Positions 12,185 through 23,870 of a DNA stretch of 64,000 bases are shown here, piece after piece. A program made the position numbers and the translations under genes. The notes beneath the pieces are model-generated. The model was given only the letters and a program-made list of their open reading frames with translations. It was not told the origin of the DNA and searched no databases. How positions within the stretch are numbered: the first letter of the stretch is position 1; every line of letters starts with the position of its first letter. The stretch is taken from contig KK106981.1 of assembly GCA_000611775.1 (NCBI GenBank), positions 10,133,183 to 10,197,182 of the forward strand. The letters run 5' to 3'. Source of the DNA: Umbilicaria muhlenbergii (taxonomy: Eukaryota > Ascomycota > Lecanoromycetes > Umbilicariales > Umbilicariaceae).

Positions 12185-13857
12185 ACACAGAGATGCTGGT
12201 TCATCGCAATCTACTTCTCCCGAAGCGAGAAACCACAACCAGAGACGAATTGCGCCGTTTCAACTTCATCAAGGTCTTTTCGAAATTGATCATCATAAGG
12301 ACCAACAACAAACAGTTGTGCTGATGCTAACTCGAAACTGTGTCCTTTCTCAGCTGTTCCCCAAAGCGCTCGAAAAGTTTCTCACATCTTCCCCAGCATC
12401 ATCTTCATGCGAAGTCTTCCAAGCCATAACTCCCACACGGGCGCTTCCTGCTTTGATTAGAACATCATGCTGAAGGCCGTAGGATATCGCTCAGGATGCC
12501 ATTTCCAACTTTTAGGCCTGCTTTTGTTACTACTGCCAACTGTCTAAACACTTGCATTTTTGGCTAAGCACTGTTCGAGTGTCGATCAAAATCCAACAGA
12601 TTTCGAAGCGATCGGATGTCTTGACCATGTCGGTAGTTCTGTCAACTAATCGCGAAACCAAGTGGCCTTTTCAGCTGCAATGGGACTTGACAACGTCAGA
12701 CCTCAAGGGGCCTCTTCATGCCGTCCGTTCTCAGAGTAGCGACCTGGTACCCGGTTTTGCGAATGCCGCTAAGAAACTGCAGCAGCGCTGGCACACTTTG
12801 CAGTGAAAAAGGAATTACCTGTCCCAGTTTTTTCATGGCAGAATCTTGCTTGCAAGTGAACATCTGATCCTCCCGTCTCAAAGCATAGCCTCCCTGATAT
12901 CGCGTGCCTGGGCCGTCCGTGCCTGGGCGTTCCACCTCGAGCGATGGGTGCCTCGGCCCGGCATAGGTAAGATAGTGGGATCAGACTCCACAAGCAAAGG
13001 TCTTCGAGGCCTGAATTCGCATTGCTTCCCATGTTCTCGTCGGCTGACGGGGTCGAGGGCGAGGAAGGGGATGAGAGCAGCTGAAGTTGGGTATCATGTT
13101 CGCATGCCTAGCACACCAACCTGATTGAGCTGGGTCGCACAAAAGTGGTGGCGTCTGGAAATTCCCGCGGAGGTCCCGAGGCGGTTTTTCCCACACTCAT
13201 CGCGATTTTTAATGTTATTGAAAAGCTTTCGCGTTCGAGCAGGGTGCTGACAGTGCAGATAACGTATGAAGATAGGGGTAAAACTTTGCGCTCGATTGCA
13301 GGGACTGTCTGCACTGGCCTGCATTATCGTTCTGCGCGGCGCACCACGTGCATTGTCACACAGCCCTCCGGTCTTTGATCGTTGCTGACGATCCTCTGCC
13401 AAACAAACACCCTTTGGCCATGAACGGCCCAGGCCCTGTCGTTGCTTTCAACATTTCAGATTGTGAAACGCAATGCCGCAGATTTCGATATTTGAAATCC
13501 CAAAATCCTTCTGTTAACTTACTCGGTGCCAGTTCTATTTCTGCCATGGTTACACAATACCCCTTTCCCGATATATTTTCCGTGGTGCGAGTCAAGAATC
13601 CGCCCATTCTTTCCGTTGCACATATCTTCCCGCTGTCGTTGCAGGTGTGATTCGGCAATCGTCGAGGCACAGCCGGCCGATACGTCCTATTGACGCGTAG
13701 ACGCATGATTCCTGCTCTTCTCTTACCGTCCCTCATGCCTGTACCGTCAACCAGCGCACTGTCTGCGCCATCGTGCCTACTTTCAGCTACCTGCTCACTG
13801 CTTGTTGACGAGTGAAAATAGAACGCTTAGCTGTCAACAGGGCTTCAGTTAGACTGC

Positions 13858-14155
13858 TGTCTACGGAATCTTGAAGAACCCTAGTCTCCCTCCTTTGCCT
13901 TTCCAATGCTAGATCGCAATCTACAGAATCCTTGAAGCAAACCAGCTTCTCCTCTTTGTCAATCTCACGCTAGACCATAATTTACAGAATCCTTAGAGCA
14001 AACCAGCTCCTTTCCTTTATCTCTCCAACGTTAGACCGCAATCTACAGAATCCTTGGAGCAACTCAACTTCCCGTCTTCGTCTCTCCAATCCCAGCCCGT
14101 GTTTTACCCAACCCTTGGAGCAACTCAGCTTCTCAGCTCTCCGTCTGCCATGCCA
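13858..14155. repeat. Degenerate 61-bp tandem repeat, about five copies
   Basis: Successive copies start near 13858, 13920, 13981, 14042 and 14102. Each begins with a form of TCTACAGAATCCTTGAAGCA, then CCAGCTTC, a C/T-rich middle, and TCTCCAA near the end. Copies differ by substitutions and small gaps. The outer copies are most divergent, as expected for an old array. Confidence 0.75.
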
Positions 14156-15483
14156 ATGCCCATGTCAATGGAGGCTCGCCACACTAATCCAGCGCACGCA
14201 ACAAGCCTTACCACACTCATCCAGCGCACGCAACAAGCCTCACTACATTAATCGAGCATACGCAGGAGCCAGCTTCCCACATCCTCCAGCTTCCCACCCT
14301 TCCGGGACCCCTTCCGACACAACCCCGTAGGCGATCATCCCAACCGAGGCTTCAGCACATTCAAACCAAGGGCCTCACACATCCAAATCGAAGACTCCCA
14401 CACGTCCAAACCCAGACCTGTCATGAATCCGACCCCAAACCTCCCACACATCCCTCCCAAGCCTCTCACCCATCCAACCCCAGACTCCCACACATTCCAA
14501 CCCCAGACTCCTACAGCCCCGACATCTCCATTCCCAAGCCTGAAGCAACACCACCACCATAGCATCCCTCACCCGGCGCGTCTTCCGACTCTTCAACAAC
14601 GATCTTCTCAAGACCTCGGACAACACCACCCACCGTGTAAATTGCTAGAGCTTACAGATCTCCAGACCCTTCTACTTCGAGGAGTTCCCGAATGTCGCTT
14701 TTTTCCGTTGCTGACGTATACGAGACTTGAGAAGCCGTCATTTGCTTTAGGTTACAAGCCCGAACAGTACGAGTGTTTGTTGAACGGTCTGACTATGAAC
14801 GGTAGTGGCGAGTATTGCCGATGAGGATGACGTCGTGGATGGGTTCGAATGGATGGGTTGCATGCAGCGCCTGTGAGATACTTGGGTCAGGATATCGTGG
14901 GTAGGTGGATGGAGATGAGATGGATGGGTTGGGTTGGATGGATCTATTGGACCTGTTGGGTCCTTTGAAGGGTTGTAAATGTATGTTCAAAAGGCGATAG
15001 TAAGTGTGAATTTCAAAGGCGATATCAAACCATGGTCGGGATACAAGCTCTAAATACACGGTCCATGCTTATCTCGTGTTAAAGAGAGGCTACTACGCGC
15101 GAGGTGAGGGGGCAAACGGGTGGGAAGAGTAAATCTTGGGAGTAGATAAGAATACTCACAGATTTCGAGATCGTTTGAACAAATGATGCGGCAGTCATGG
15201 AACAGCCAGCATGTACATATGAGTGTCCATGCAGCAGACAATCTGGAGATGAAGCTCGGTGGATAGGTTTTTCGCAGACTGTACACGAACGCCACATGCA
15301 AACCAAAGAAAAATCTCCCCTTCGATCCATCTAAGCCCTCGTAGCTTTTCCACCTTCAAGCAAGATCAAGACACGCACGGATGCTCTAAGGTCCTACTTC
15401 CACCGTCGGATAGCCCGTACGATTCCCATCTCCACCATGCAACTTGCTCCCACCTCCATATCTGCCCTCCCGGTTCGATGCGT

Positions 15484-15951
15484 TTAGGTGGTTGGGTTGG
15501 GGTTCATCTGGATGGTCCTCGTCAGTTTCATCTTCCTATTGGTTTCATCTCGTGGGTTTTTGCAGAGATGCACAGATCGACTCGTGTATGAAATCGACTG
15601 AGGATGTTAAAGCAGTAGAGTGTATCCATACCTTCCTCTTTCCTCCGGTCATAGTAACGTTTACGAAGCGGCGAGTGTATGTTATTCTCTTCTTCGCACG
15701 ACCCTTGGGGGTCTTCTTCTTCTCCTGGGGTTCGACCTGCATCATCATCACATCAGCCAGTGTTCCTTTTCACTTTTATCGCACGGAAGCAACAAGCCGT
15801 TGTGGGAGCTATGGAGCGCAGCGGATTCTGCCACGCGGGGGGTTTGCCGAGATGTAGACATGCGGAACGGTTGAAGAGTGGTGAGATTTACCTTGGGAGT
15901 CTGCGACTTGACTTTCCCAGCACGCGCAAGGGAGCCATGCACCTTGCCCAT
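15484..15951 (-). CDS. rps30: 40S ribosomal protein S30 (eS30)
   Basis: Three exons (15892-15951, 15632-15736, 15484-15507) give 62 residues beginning [20 protein letters not shown] and ending in MNPNPTT. The middle carries the basic core [12 protein letters not shown] followed by [16 protein letters not shown], which is diagnostic of eS30, a small-subunit protein near the decoding centre. The introns (155 and 124 nt) sit at codon boundaries, and the last exon codes for only seven residues plus stop. As in other fungi, there is no ubiquitin-like FUBI fusion at the N-terminus, unlike in animals. Exon lengths and family sequence agree throughout. Confidence 0.95.
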
Positions 15952-16598
15952 GGCTGCGGTTCGAGATTGTTGGATGTATGTAGGTCGAGCGGATTTTTCG
16001 TTGTCTAGCTAGAAGTGGCGAGTGTCACAAATTAGCCAAATGTGCCCAGAGACCTGATTCCGGCCATCCAGATAGAGTCTGTGCAAACGGGTACCTGGCA
16101 TGGGATAAGGAAGTAATACGTACTCTTTGTCTAGATGAAGCTGATTGCGCTTTTCGGGGTTGTGGTCGAAGATGGAGTCACAGAGATGTGGTTTGTCGAG
16201 CGATCGCTTAGCCAACTGATTACTAAGCCCTCAGGGTCAAGCCCTTCATGCCCGGGTGGCTTATACAACACTTAATATGCCCCTTATGCCTCGGAGATTC
16301 ATAGTGCAAGAAGTCCAGACATATCACTTTCCAAACTCTACACAGGCTTAAGTAGATAGATTTCTACATTTGATCATATGACAAAATACCACGTAACCGG
16401 CGCCACGCCCACGGGCAGATCCATCAAGCAACCCAGTCTGGCATTGTCTGAACACCATGCCTATTTCAGCTCTGAGCCTTGATTCTTCTGGCGGATCTTG
16501 CAATGGTAGACCTACCGGCTAATCCTGCTTAGCACGGCACATTAACCGGCACAGCACCCGCTCGACCCGCTTTGCGGGATCTTATCCTTGGTTCGATT
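15952..16598. other. Promoter side of rps30
   Basis: About 650 bp between the rps30 start and the stop of the CREG-like gene, both on the minus strand. It should hold the rps30 promoter and perhaps a 5' UTR intron. I see no gene in it. Confidence 0.5.
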
Positions 16599-17384
16599 TC
16601 AGATCTCATCCTTCTCCCACCCAATCTCCACCGATTCCTCCTCTTTCCAACCCTTTTCCCCCGGCAACCTTACCACCTCCACCTCGTGCATGCTGACGTT
16701 CCTCCACACTCCCTCTGGAATCCATCCGATATACGCTCGATCCCCAAAGCCTCCAATCCAATAAATCTCCTCCACCACCAGCCGTGCCCAATAGCTCTCA
16801 TGGATCTTGTTTCCAGGTGTCCAAGGCTTCGCGTCTGGATGCCTGTCCAAAAAGCACCCGCTCACATTGTGCGCTTTCGCCTCGGCAGAAGAAAGAGCTT
16901 CGATATGCCCAATCAAAGAGAAGCGCGGGAGGTTCGCAGCAGAATAAGTGTAGGGATCTTCGGCGGGCGGCCGCGTCGATGGCGGAGGGGCGTGGTAGCG
17001 TAAAGACAAGGTGATGTTGCTGCCAGCTGCAGCGTTTTTGAAGGATGTGGCTATGCTGATCGCTAATATAGTGGGGTCCGACTCGTATGGAGGACAAGCG
17101 GCATAGTAATCCATCAGGCCGATGGGGGAGCCACCCAGATCGGAGGGCCGGTTCTCCGAGATTGCGTGGTGAGAGGGGAAGACTGTAGAGAGTGTGGCAA
17201 TGGAGGATAAGTGAAGGATACGACGAGCAAGAACGGCGGAGTCATGGATCGAAGGAATGCGAAAATTGTCGGTGGATGGTGGGTTGGAGAAGACATATTG
17301 GAGGGCTTGCCTGGTGTTTGCTGCAGCGAAGGGCACGAGAAAGAGGGGGAGGAGAGTGTGGAAATGCATGGGGGTTGGTGGCAA
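16599..17384 (-). CDS. Secreted CREG-like protein with pyridoxamine-phosphate-oxidase fold
   Basis: A single exon of 261 residues. An N-terminal signal peptide is visible (MHFHTLLPLFLVPFAAA, from the second Met, which is the likelier start, at 17369). The body contains SIATLSTVF, PIGLMDYYAACPP, DRHPDAKPW and VEEIYWIGGFGDRAYIGWI, the pattern of CREG-type proteins with an FMN-binding split-barrel fold. CREG proteins usually lack flavin chemistry and are glycosylated, secreted or lysosomal. Two NxS/T sites (NITL, NVSM) fit secretion. The molecular role in fungi is not established. It sits on the same strand as the FMN hydroxyacid oxidase, about 280 bp downstream of it. Confidence 0.8.
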   Translation of the reverse strand: MPPTPMHFHTLLPLFLVPFAAANTRQALQYVFSNPPSTDNFRIPSIHDSAVLARRILHLSSIATLSTVFPSHHAISENRPSDLGGSPIGLMDYYAACPPYESDPTILAISIATSFKNAAAGSNITLSLRYHAPPPSTRPPAEDPYTYSAANLPRFSLIGHIEALSSAEAKAHNVSGCFLDRHPDAKPWTPGNKIHESYWARLVVEEIYWIGGFGDRAYIGWIPEGVWRNVSMHEVEVVRLPGEKGWKEEESVEIGWEKDEI

Positions 17385-17660
17385 GATAGAAGACGGTTGT
17401 AGGACTAGTAATAGTAGAGGGTTCAGATGGCGAAAGTCCGCACTTTTTGATTATGTCCCTGGAAAGTGCATGTCTAGAGTAAGGTAGCTTGTGGATGATG
17501 ATGCGATCACAAGATGCTTGGCGTCAACACTTCGTTATCGATTACCTATCCTGGCCATAGCACTAAGCGCGTTTAGCGCGTCGTGAGCCTCGAAAAGTAT
17601 CTGAACCTACCACAACCACAAAATATTGAAACGAGATCTTAGTAACATGAATATGTCCAT

Positions 17661-19229
17661 CTAATTGGATGAGTGCCTATCTCCGCCATATTGTACCCGC
17701 CTGACCATACTTCGATTGCAGTCAGCGATCGTCCGTATACCAGCCAAGCCCATGCTTTGGTCGAGATCCTAGGTTTCTCTGTCAGTACCTGCTCCTTGAA
17801 GCCTGTCCGATTTCAACCACTTACCGCCAGAATGCCTCTTACAGCATCCCTCGCACCGAGCTTGCCTCCGATGCCCAGGCCGTACACAAATGGCCTCCCA
17901 ATCAACACGCCCTTCGCTCCCAAACACAACGCCTTGATGATGTCAACACCGGTCCTGATGCCGCTGTCAAACAACACCGTGATCTGATCCCCTACTGCCT
18001 CCACAATTTCCGGCAAAACCTCCAAGCTCCCTACTGCCCCATCTAGCTGCCTCCCACCATGATTACTGACGATGATCCCTTGCACGCCAGCTTCTACCGC
18101 CATCCTCGCATCCTCGACATGTTGGATACCCTTTAGAACGATCGGTCCATCCCATTCTCTCTTCAACAGTTCCAGCTGATCCCAGGTGTGAGCGGCGCCG
18201 GAGAAGACATCGGCTTCCCATTCGCGCGAGGCGAGGAAAATGTCGTCTTCGACCTCTTTGCTATGTTTCTCGGTAAACTTTCGGCGGAATACCGGATCAC
18301 TGAACCCGGTCTGGTCACCTATGCCGGAAGCGAATGGAACCTGGGAACGCCGCTGTGAGTTCTATGTGGCAATAGCGTAGCGTAGGGACATACATAGGCA
18401 TTGTCCAGGTCCCACGGGCGCCAGGAGAGGGCCCAGGTGTCTAGAGTGACTACCAAGACTTTGTAGCCACATTTTTTGGCACGGTTGAGAAGCTTCATAC
18501 ACAGTTCCGGTCAGTAGCGGTCCATGGCATTCAGGAGACAGTGTGACTGTACAGAGATTGTGATTTCGTCATCCTGTCCAAGACTATCAGCATGTATATC
18601 TCAGCCTGCCTCGATATCCCACGTACCTGTGGCCAGTACAACTGATACCACCTCGTGCCGTCTCCGCTAGCCTTTGCGACGTCTTCAATACTGCTACTGG
18701 ACGCTGTACTAAGGATGTATGGCACTCCTATTTCAGCCGCTACCTCGGCCACACCGACCTCTTTGTCCTGATGAAAGATCGTCTGGACCCCTACAGGAGC
18801 AATAAGGACGGGCGAGTCGAGCTTCTCCCCAAATATCTCTACGGTAAGGTCCCGATGGGTAGTCGGTCGGAGCATGCGGGGGATCATCTAAGAATAGGGA
18901 GCATACTGTTAGTGTGACTGTTTGAGATTCTGGACAATCGCATCAAGCAAGCAACCCGATCACCCAATTATGCAAGCAGTGCGTACCTTCCACTGTCTGA
19001 AAGCCAATCGATTCGCATCCATGGTAGCCCTCTCGCCCGCCCCGCCAGCAACATAATTGAAGCTCCTCGCGCCCATGTACTTCTTAGCCTGTTCCTCGAG
19101 CTTGTTGGGATCCGTGGTCACCGTAGGCAATTTGTTATTGAGTAGGCCGTCCCCGTATATCTCCATTTGAAATTTGCCATATTTGCGGCCTCCTTCCGGA
19201 TGATCAGGGTGCGGTTGGACTTGAGGCAT
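17661..19229 (-). CDS. FMN-dependent 2-hydroxyacid oxidase (lactate oxidase / lactate 2-monooxygenase type)
   Basis: Six exons on the minus strand: 18987-19229, 18627-18887, 18553-18573, 18394-18492, 17825-18340 and 17661-17768, totalling 415 residues. I chose the Met of MPQVQPHPDHPEGG, which matches the family start; an in-frame Met lies 13 codons upstream. Seen: RQWKMIPRMLRPTTHRDL, STASSSSIEDVA, the active-site motif SNHGGRQLDG (His about 302, the proton-abstracting base), a likely FMN-contacting Lys in IVLKG about 278, and DSGIRTGVDIIKALCLGAKG in the FMN phosphate site. The enzyme oxidises L-lactate or another (S)-2-hydroxyacid; oxidase versus monooxygenase cannot be told from sequence. 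Exon 3 is only 21 nt (DDEITIS) and is needed to keep family continuity. Confidence 0.9.
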
Positions 19230-19759
19230 TGTGTGAGGATTGGGCAAAAGAAGGTGGGCCTCGATCAAGTGCCCAATGGGGGATGTTTGTGTGTCTAATA
19301 TGTGAAGCTTGCATTGTGAATGATGCTACAAGTCCTCCTTATATCATTCTACCCCGATCGTGCCCGATCACGGCAATAGTGCCCGTTGTGTGGAAGTGCT
19401 ACTCCGAAATACCCCACCAACTGTTATCGGCGAAACAAACTTCGTCCAATGGTGCCGAGGCTCCTGCTGCACGCGCTTCGGTGCCTAATTTACATCTATC
19501 TTATGAGACCTTGAAAATAGTCTCACTCGTAACGGTTATCGGAATAGATCTACTACTTCCAGTGCAAGTTTCGTTGTCAATGTTTTCTCACTGCGCAACT
19601 GCATACAAGGTAGTCTCCTCGGTGGGCAATGAGTACTTGAAGATACGGAAGAAATAGTATATAACACGGCAGTTCTTATTCTAATCCTTGCTCAGTACCA
19701 GTATCATAACACACCTCATAAGTAAAGGTAGCTGAAAAGCGACTGTCCACTTTTAGCCG
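19230..19759. other. Spacer between hydroxyacid oxidase and tetraspanin
   Basis: About 530 bp, holding the promoter side of the oxidase gene and the 3' flank of the tetraspanin gene. No further gene was seen. Confidence 0.5.
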
Positions 19760-20615
19760 CTAGATGCTGGCATAGCCGCTCTTCTCATCGATATGGCGGT
19801 ACCTCGTTTGCTCAGCCCGACTCCTTAACACCATGAGGGTACAGAGCAAGAGAATGACATCAAGCGCTGTCAAAGGTCAGAGGGTCTCATGCCTCGGAGC
19901 ATTGCGGACTCGAAGCGTACCAACGATGCCGAACATGGCAGTAAATACAAGGTCGAGGAATCCGTTGGCGTAATTGCTAAACGGCCCTACGCATCCAGGC
20001 TTCTGCGCAGCCACCACCGCGTCCGTGCAGAAAGCGTCCTCCTGAAATGGCGGACTCGTACTGCTAAGATAGCCACAGCAGCTGAACTGAGTCTTATTAC
20101 TACCAAAGAAGTTCTTCGAGACAGCACTGTTTGCTTACCCTCTGTTGCAACAGGCTTTGCATGTCCACACTTTCACGGCCCCAGAGGACACCCAGATTTG
20201 CCCGAATTCTGAGAGTCTGGAACCATATGTCTAGACCGAGAATAAGCGTAAACAGCGCGCATATGAGTACGAGCCATCCATGAAGTTTGAGCCAAGCGCG
20301 GTCGGTTGGAAGGAGCATGCCGGGTATAGAGACGAGAAAAGTCAGCAAGATCAGGCCTGCATTCACGAGAGCAGCTGTGGGTACACATTCAATCAGTAGC
20401 TGCCCAGAGTACTATCTTGTTTCTGTAAAATAGTAGGAAAGGGAAGAAGTACCTGTAAGAGGAGCTCTCATGAGAAGAAGATTGGCTGCAACGCTAGCTA
20501 CTGTTGGCTGCGCCATGCCTGCCCTGGCAAGGAAGAAGACGGCAATGAAAAGGCATCCCGTGCCAAGGAAAAGCCCATTGACCACCAGGAAAGAGAGTAG
20601 TATTTTGTCAACCAT
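19760..20615 (-). CDS. Tetraspanin (fungal Tsp3-like)
   Basis: Four exons (20453-20615, 20139-20374, 19921-20086, 19760-19866) give 223 residues. Transmembrane segments: TM1 in ILLSFLVVNGLFLGTGCLFI, TM2 in AGLILLTFLVSIPGMLL, TM3 in HGWLVLICALFTLILGLDIW, and TM4 spanning the last splice (LVFTAMFGIVALDVILLLC). The large loop carries the hallmark SCCGY with further cysteines (FCTDA, PGCVGP). Tetraspanins organise membrane microdomains. Pls1-type members serve appressorium function, but this one looks closer to Tsp3, an inference from the WLKLHGW segment. All intron junctions are GT...AG and preserve frame. It is divergent from the GMC oxidoreductase. Confidence 0.85.
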
Positions 20616-21877
20616 AGCTGCGCCGTAGAATTGGTAGTAGGGAGTGCGATCGCAGTGAGTAGTACGGCCAACGCAAGTATGGACGACGGTGGCGCCCGTC
20701 GTCTGCAGAAGTCAGAGAAAGAGAGCGTGTAGTATAGAGGTTTGCAAGCAAAGAATGAGTGGCAAGTCCTAGAAGCCTTTTTGAGATCAGGCTGGAACTC
20801 TAGAGAAACAGAGAAGTAGACCACGGTGAAGGGAAAGTCAGTATCAAAAAAAGAAGAAAAACGAAAGGAAGAGGCAGAAAGAGACCCATCTCTTCCCTAA
20901 TTGTGCATTGTTATGCGTAAGGTACCTTAGTATTGTGATTTAGGAAGGGACGTTCAAGGGGGATGACGTCGGACATCTACGGTTTCAGGATTGCCTCATA
21001 ATGCAAAGTACCACAACCATTACCAATCTCGAGTATGCCAGCCTTACCCAGTGACCGAGTATGTCATCGCATTATAAGGCTTCGCACTGTACTTGTCTCA
21101 GGAACGAAATGTGTTAGAATCTGCTCCGGGTCTGGGGGGCCCCCGGTCTCGAGTTTCGAACCAGATACCTTTCCCTCCCAGCTCCGCGACACGTATACCT
21201 TGAGCAAACGATGTCTACCGTCAGGGAAATGAGAGTCGTCGGTGGCCCTACTTGGTGCTTTGAAGATGTCAAATTCTTGTGTCGGCTTTCCTAAGCAGTA
21301 TGGTCTGTAAGACCTGTCTTTCTGGTTCGGCTTTCATTATGCACGCCACGCTGGAGGCAAAGTACAGATACACGAAGGCCGGTGGTCTCACTGATGAGAT
21401 CCAACGCACCCTTCGCGCAACTATCATAAGAAATCAAGGGAGTTTATGAATCAGTGCCGTTGAGATATTGCCCCTCTGGGCCCAAAGCTTCCATTTCCAA
21501 TGTGCGGGGTTGCTCTGTATTCGACGCAGCTGCTACATTACTTGCTTAATCGGCTTACATTTCCATCCGACTTTTCTTGCCATGTGTGTCCAGGCACAGA
21601 TGCAGGGCTAAAATTTACGTTTGTTATGGTTGGAAGACACTTGCGGCTTTGCTGTACGGAGGGTAAGAGCAATACTACAGCTGACATACGATGGGCCCGA
21701 GGCTGAACACAGAATCTGTATAGCGTCCCGAGCGGGGTACGTATGTGGTACAAGAACACTGACCATGCCGGAGCGCAATGATACAAGCAGAGTCAGCCCT
21801 GAAGCCCAAGGGAAAGATCTGTATAGCACTCCTGCTTTTCAACCCCCTAAACAGGCTTTAGTACCCTTAGATGAAGG
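20616..21877. other. Divergent promoter region, tetraspanin / GMC oxidoreductase
   Basis: About 1.26 kb between two gene starts pointing away from each other. It includes a purine-rich stretch near 20845-20885. No coding signal was found. Confidence 0.5.
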
Positions 21878-23870
21878 ATGGCTGCAGCCAGTGTTGCGCA
21901 CGAGAAGAGCAATGGTGTTAATGGACACGCAGCTTCAGCGATTTGCTCCGTTGAAGATTTTCTGGGCCACTCCTTCGACTACCTCATCGTTGGGGGAGGA
22001 ACAGCAGGGCTAGTACTCGCAGCGAGACTCACGGAGAACCCTAACATTCACGTGGGCGTGTTAGAGGCCGGTCAAAATCGACTGGGCGACATGCTGGTGT
22101 CGGTACCTGCTTTGTTTATGAAGCTGCTGGGCAACCCGGACTACGACTGGATGCTGAAAACTGTACCTCAGGTAGACCAAGTCTTGTCTAGACTGTAAAA
22201 AATTGACAATTGCTTACCAATTGGGCAGACAGGAAATCATAACAAGGTCCACGCACAGCCGCGAGGCAAGCTGCTCGGAGGCTCTAGCGGTATCAACTAT
22301 GTGAAACTCGATCTTCTAATGCAATGGAATTGTTGTTGATAGCTAATATAATTGACAGATGATGTATGTGAGGGGCTCGACTGCTGACTATGATGACTGG
22401 GCCACCTTGTGTGGAGATCAATGCTGGTCTGCGTCCAAGTTGGCTCCTTATTTTCGGAAGCACCAGACTCTGGACCCGATGGATCCGAATATCAAAGAGC
22501 GAGGCTTTATGCCGTTCGTTGAAGCATTTCACGGCACTGAGGGACCTATCCACACAAGTTTCAATGACTGGAGAGTCCCCTTCGAAGACAATTTCATGCA
22601 TGCCTGTGATGAGGTTGCCGGGATGAAACAGAGGCCTAAAGATCCGTGGAGCGGTGATCACATCGGCTTCTATTCGTCGCTGGGTGCAGTGGACCGTACT
22701 AATCATAAGGGCACAAGAAGCTATGCAGCAAGTGGCTATCTGGCCCCTAATCTTGGCCGAACTAACCTGAAAGTTCTTTCCGAAGCTTTTGTATGCAACG
22801 TTATCCTGAAGGACAACACTGCCACCGGCGTAAAGTTCACACATGGAGGAGGCACCCACGAGGTTCATGCGAAGCAGGAAATCATTGTCAGCGCCGGGGT
22901 CTACCAGACGCCCCAAATCCTCGAGCTTTCTGGTATCGGTGATCCTGATGTCCTCAAAAGTGCTGGTATTGAATGCCTTATCGCGAATCCTGGAGTGGGC
23001 GCCAACTTTCAAGACCACGTAATTACCGCCGCTGTTTATGAACTATCGGACGGACACACCTCTCTTGACTCTCTGCACAAGCCAGAAGTCCAAGAGCAAA
23101 TGCAAAAGACGTATACGGAGACACAAGCAGGCGGACTCGCGGCGACATCTTGCTGCATGGGTTTCCTGCCCTACTCCTCCCTCGTCTCAGCCTCTGAGCT
23201 GGAGCAAACTTGCGCCAGCATTGCGCAAACACCTAACCAGAGTCCTTTCCAAAAACGACAGTTTGAGCAAATCATCACGCACCTGAAGAGTCCCACATCC
23301 GGTAATCTGCAGATAGTCCTCATCCCCGCGACAGCCGATTTGGAAGTCGGTTGCACCGATCAATCGAGACTCTTACCTGCCCCGGCGACAGGCAAAGACG
23401 GCGTCACCATGGCCGTGTGTCTGCAATACCCCGCCTCTCGGGGCACGATCCATATCACCAGCTCGGAGCCACTCACCCAACCCGCCATTGACCCTGCTTT
23501 CCTCACTCACCCAGCGGACGTGGCCGTTCTCGCCGCTGGCCTCGAGTTCTGCCAGCGTGTTGCCGAGACCTCTCATCTCACGTCACAGATCGCCAAACGT
23601 CTCATTCCAGAGCCGGAGGTGAACGTGTTCGACCGGGAGGAAGCCGCCAAAGCTATCCGTAAGCATGTCCTGACGGAATACCATCCGTGCGGATCTTGCG
23701 CCATGGGAGTGGCTGTAGATGAGAGGTTGAGGGTGAAGGGCGTCACTGGATTAAGGGTTGTGGATGCGAGTGTTTTCCCCAACCACATCAGTGGCAACAT
23801 TATGGCTAGTGTCTATGCGGTGGCGGAGAAGGCAGCGGATATGATCAAGGAAGATGCTGCTGGATGTTAG
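21878..23870 (+). CDS. GMC-family FAD oxidoreductase (choline dehydrogenase / alcohol oxidase type)
   Basis: Three exons (21878-22171, 22229-22300, 22359-23870) give 625 residues. The ADP-binding motif YLIVGGGTAGLVLAARL lies at about 35-50. GMC signature 1 spans the second splice (GKLLGGSSGINY then MMYVRGS). Signature 2 is SAGVYQTPQILELSGIG. The catalytic pair is His564 in EYHPCGSCAMG and Asn602 in HISGNIM, where other members have His or Asn. The enzyme oxidises a primary or aryl alcohol, sugar or choline with FAD; the substrate is not readable from sequence. No signal peptide is seen, so it is probably intracellular. An FMN hydroxyacid oxidase lies 2.6 kb away on the other strand. Confidence 0.93.

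Larger units (their letters stand above)
11836..15483. other. Repeat-bearing intergenic region between flbC and rps30
   Basis: About 3.6 kb between two convergent genes. It holds a heptamer minisatellite (12108-12184), a degenerate 61-bp tandem repeat (13858-14155), a 20-bp motif repeated at 14195-14260 and a stretch of imperfect CACACATCCAA-type repeats (about 14365-14515). No frame resembles a known protein. Confidence 0.55.

Noticed and set aside
21120-21180. tRNA-like B box (GGTTCGAAA on the minus strand)
   Set aside because: The would-be T stem does not pair and no acceptor or anticodon stem can be drawn.
22293-23018. 241-codon minus frame opposite the GMC gene
   Set aside because: Antisense shadow of the GMC oxidoreductase exon; no motif of its own.
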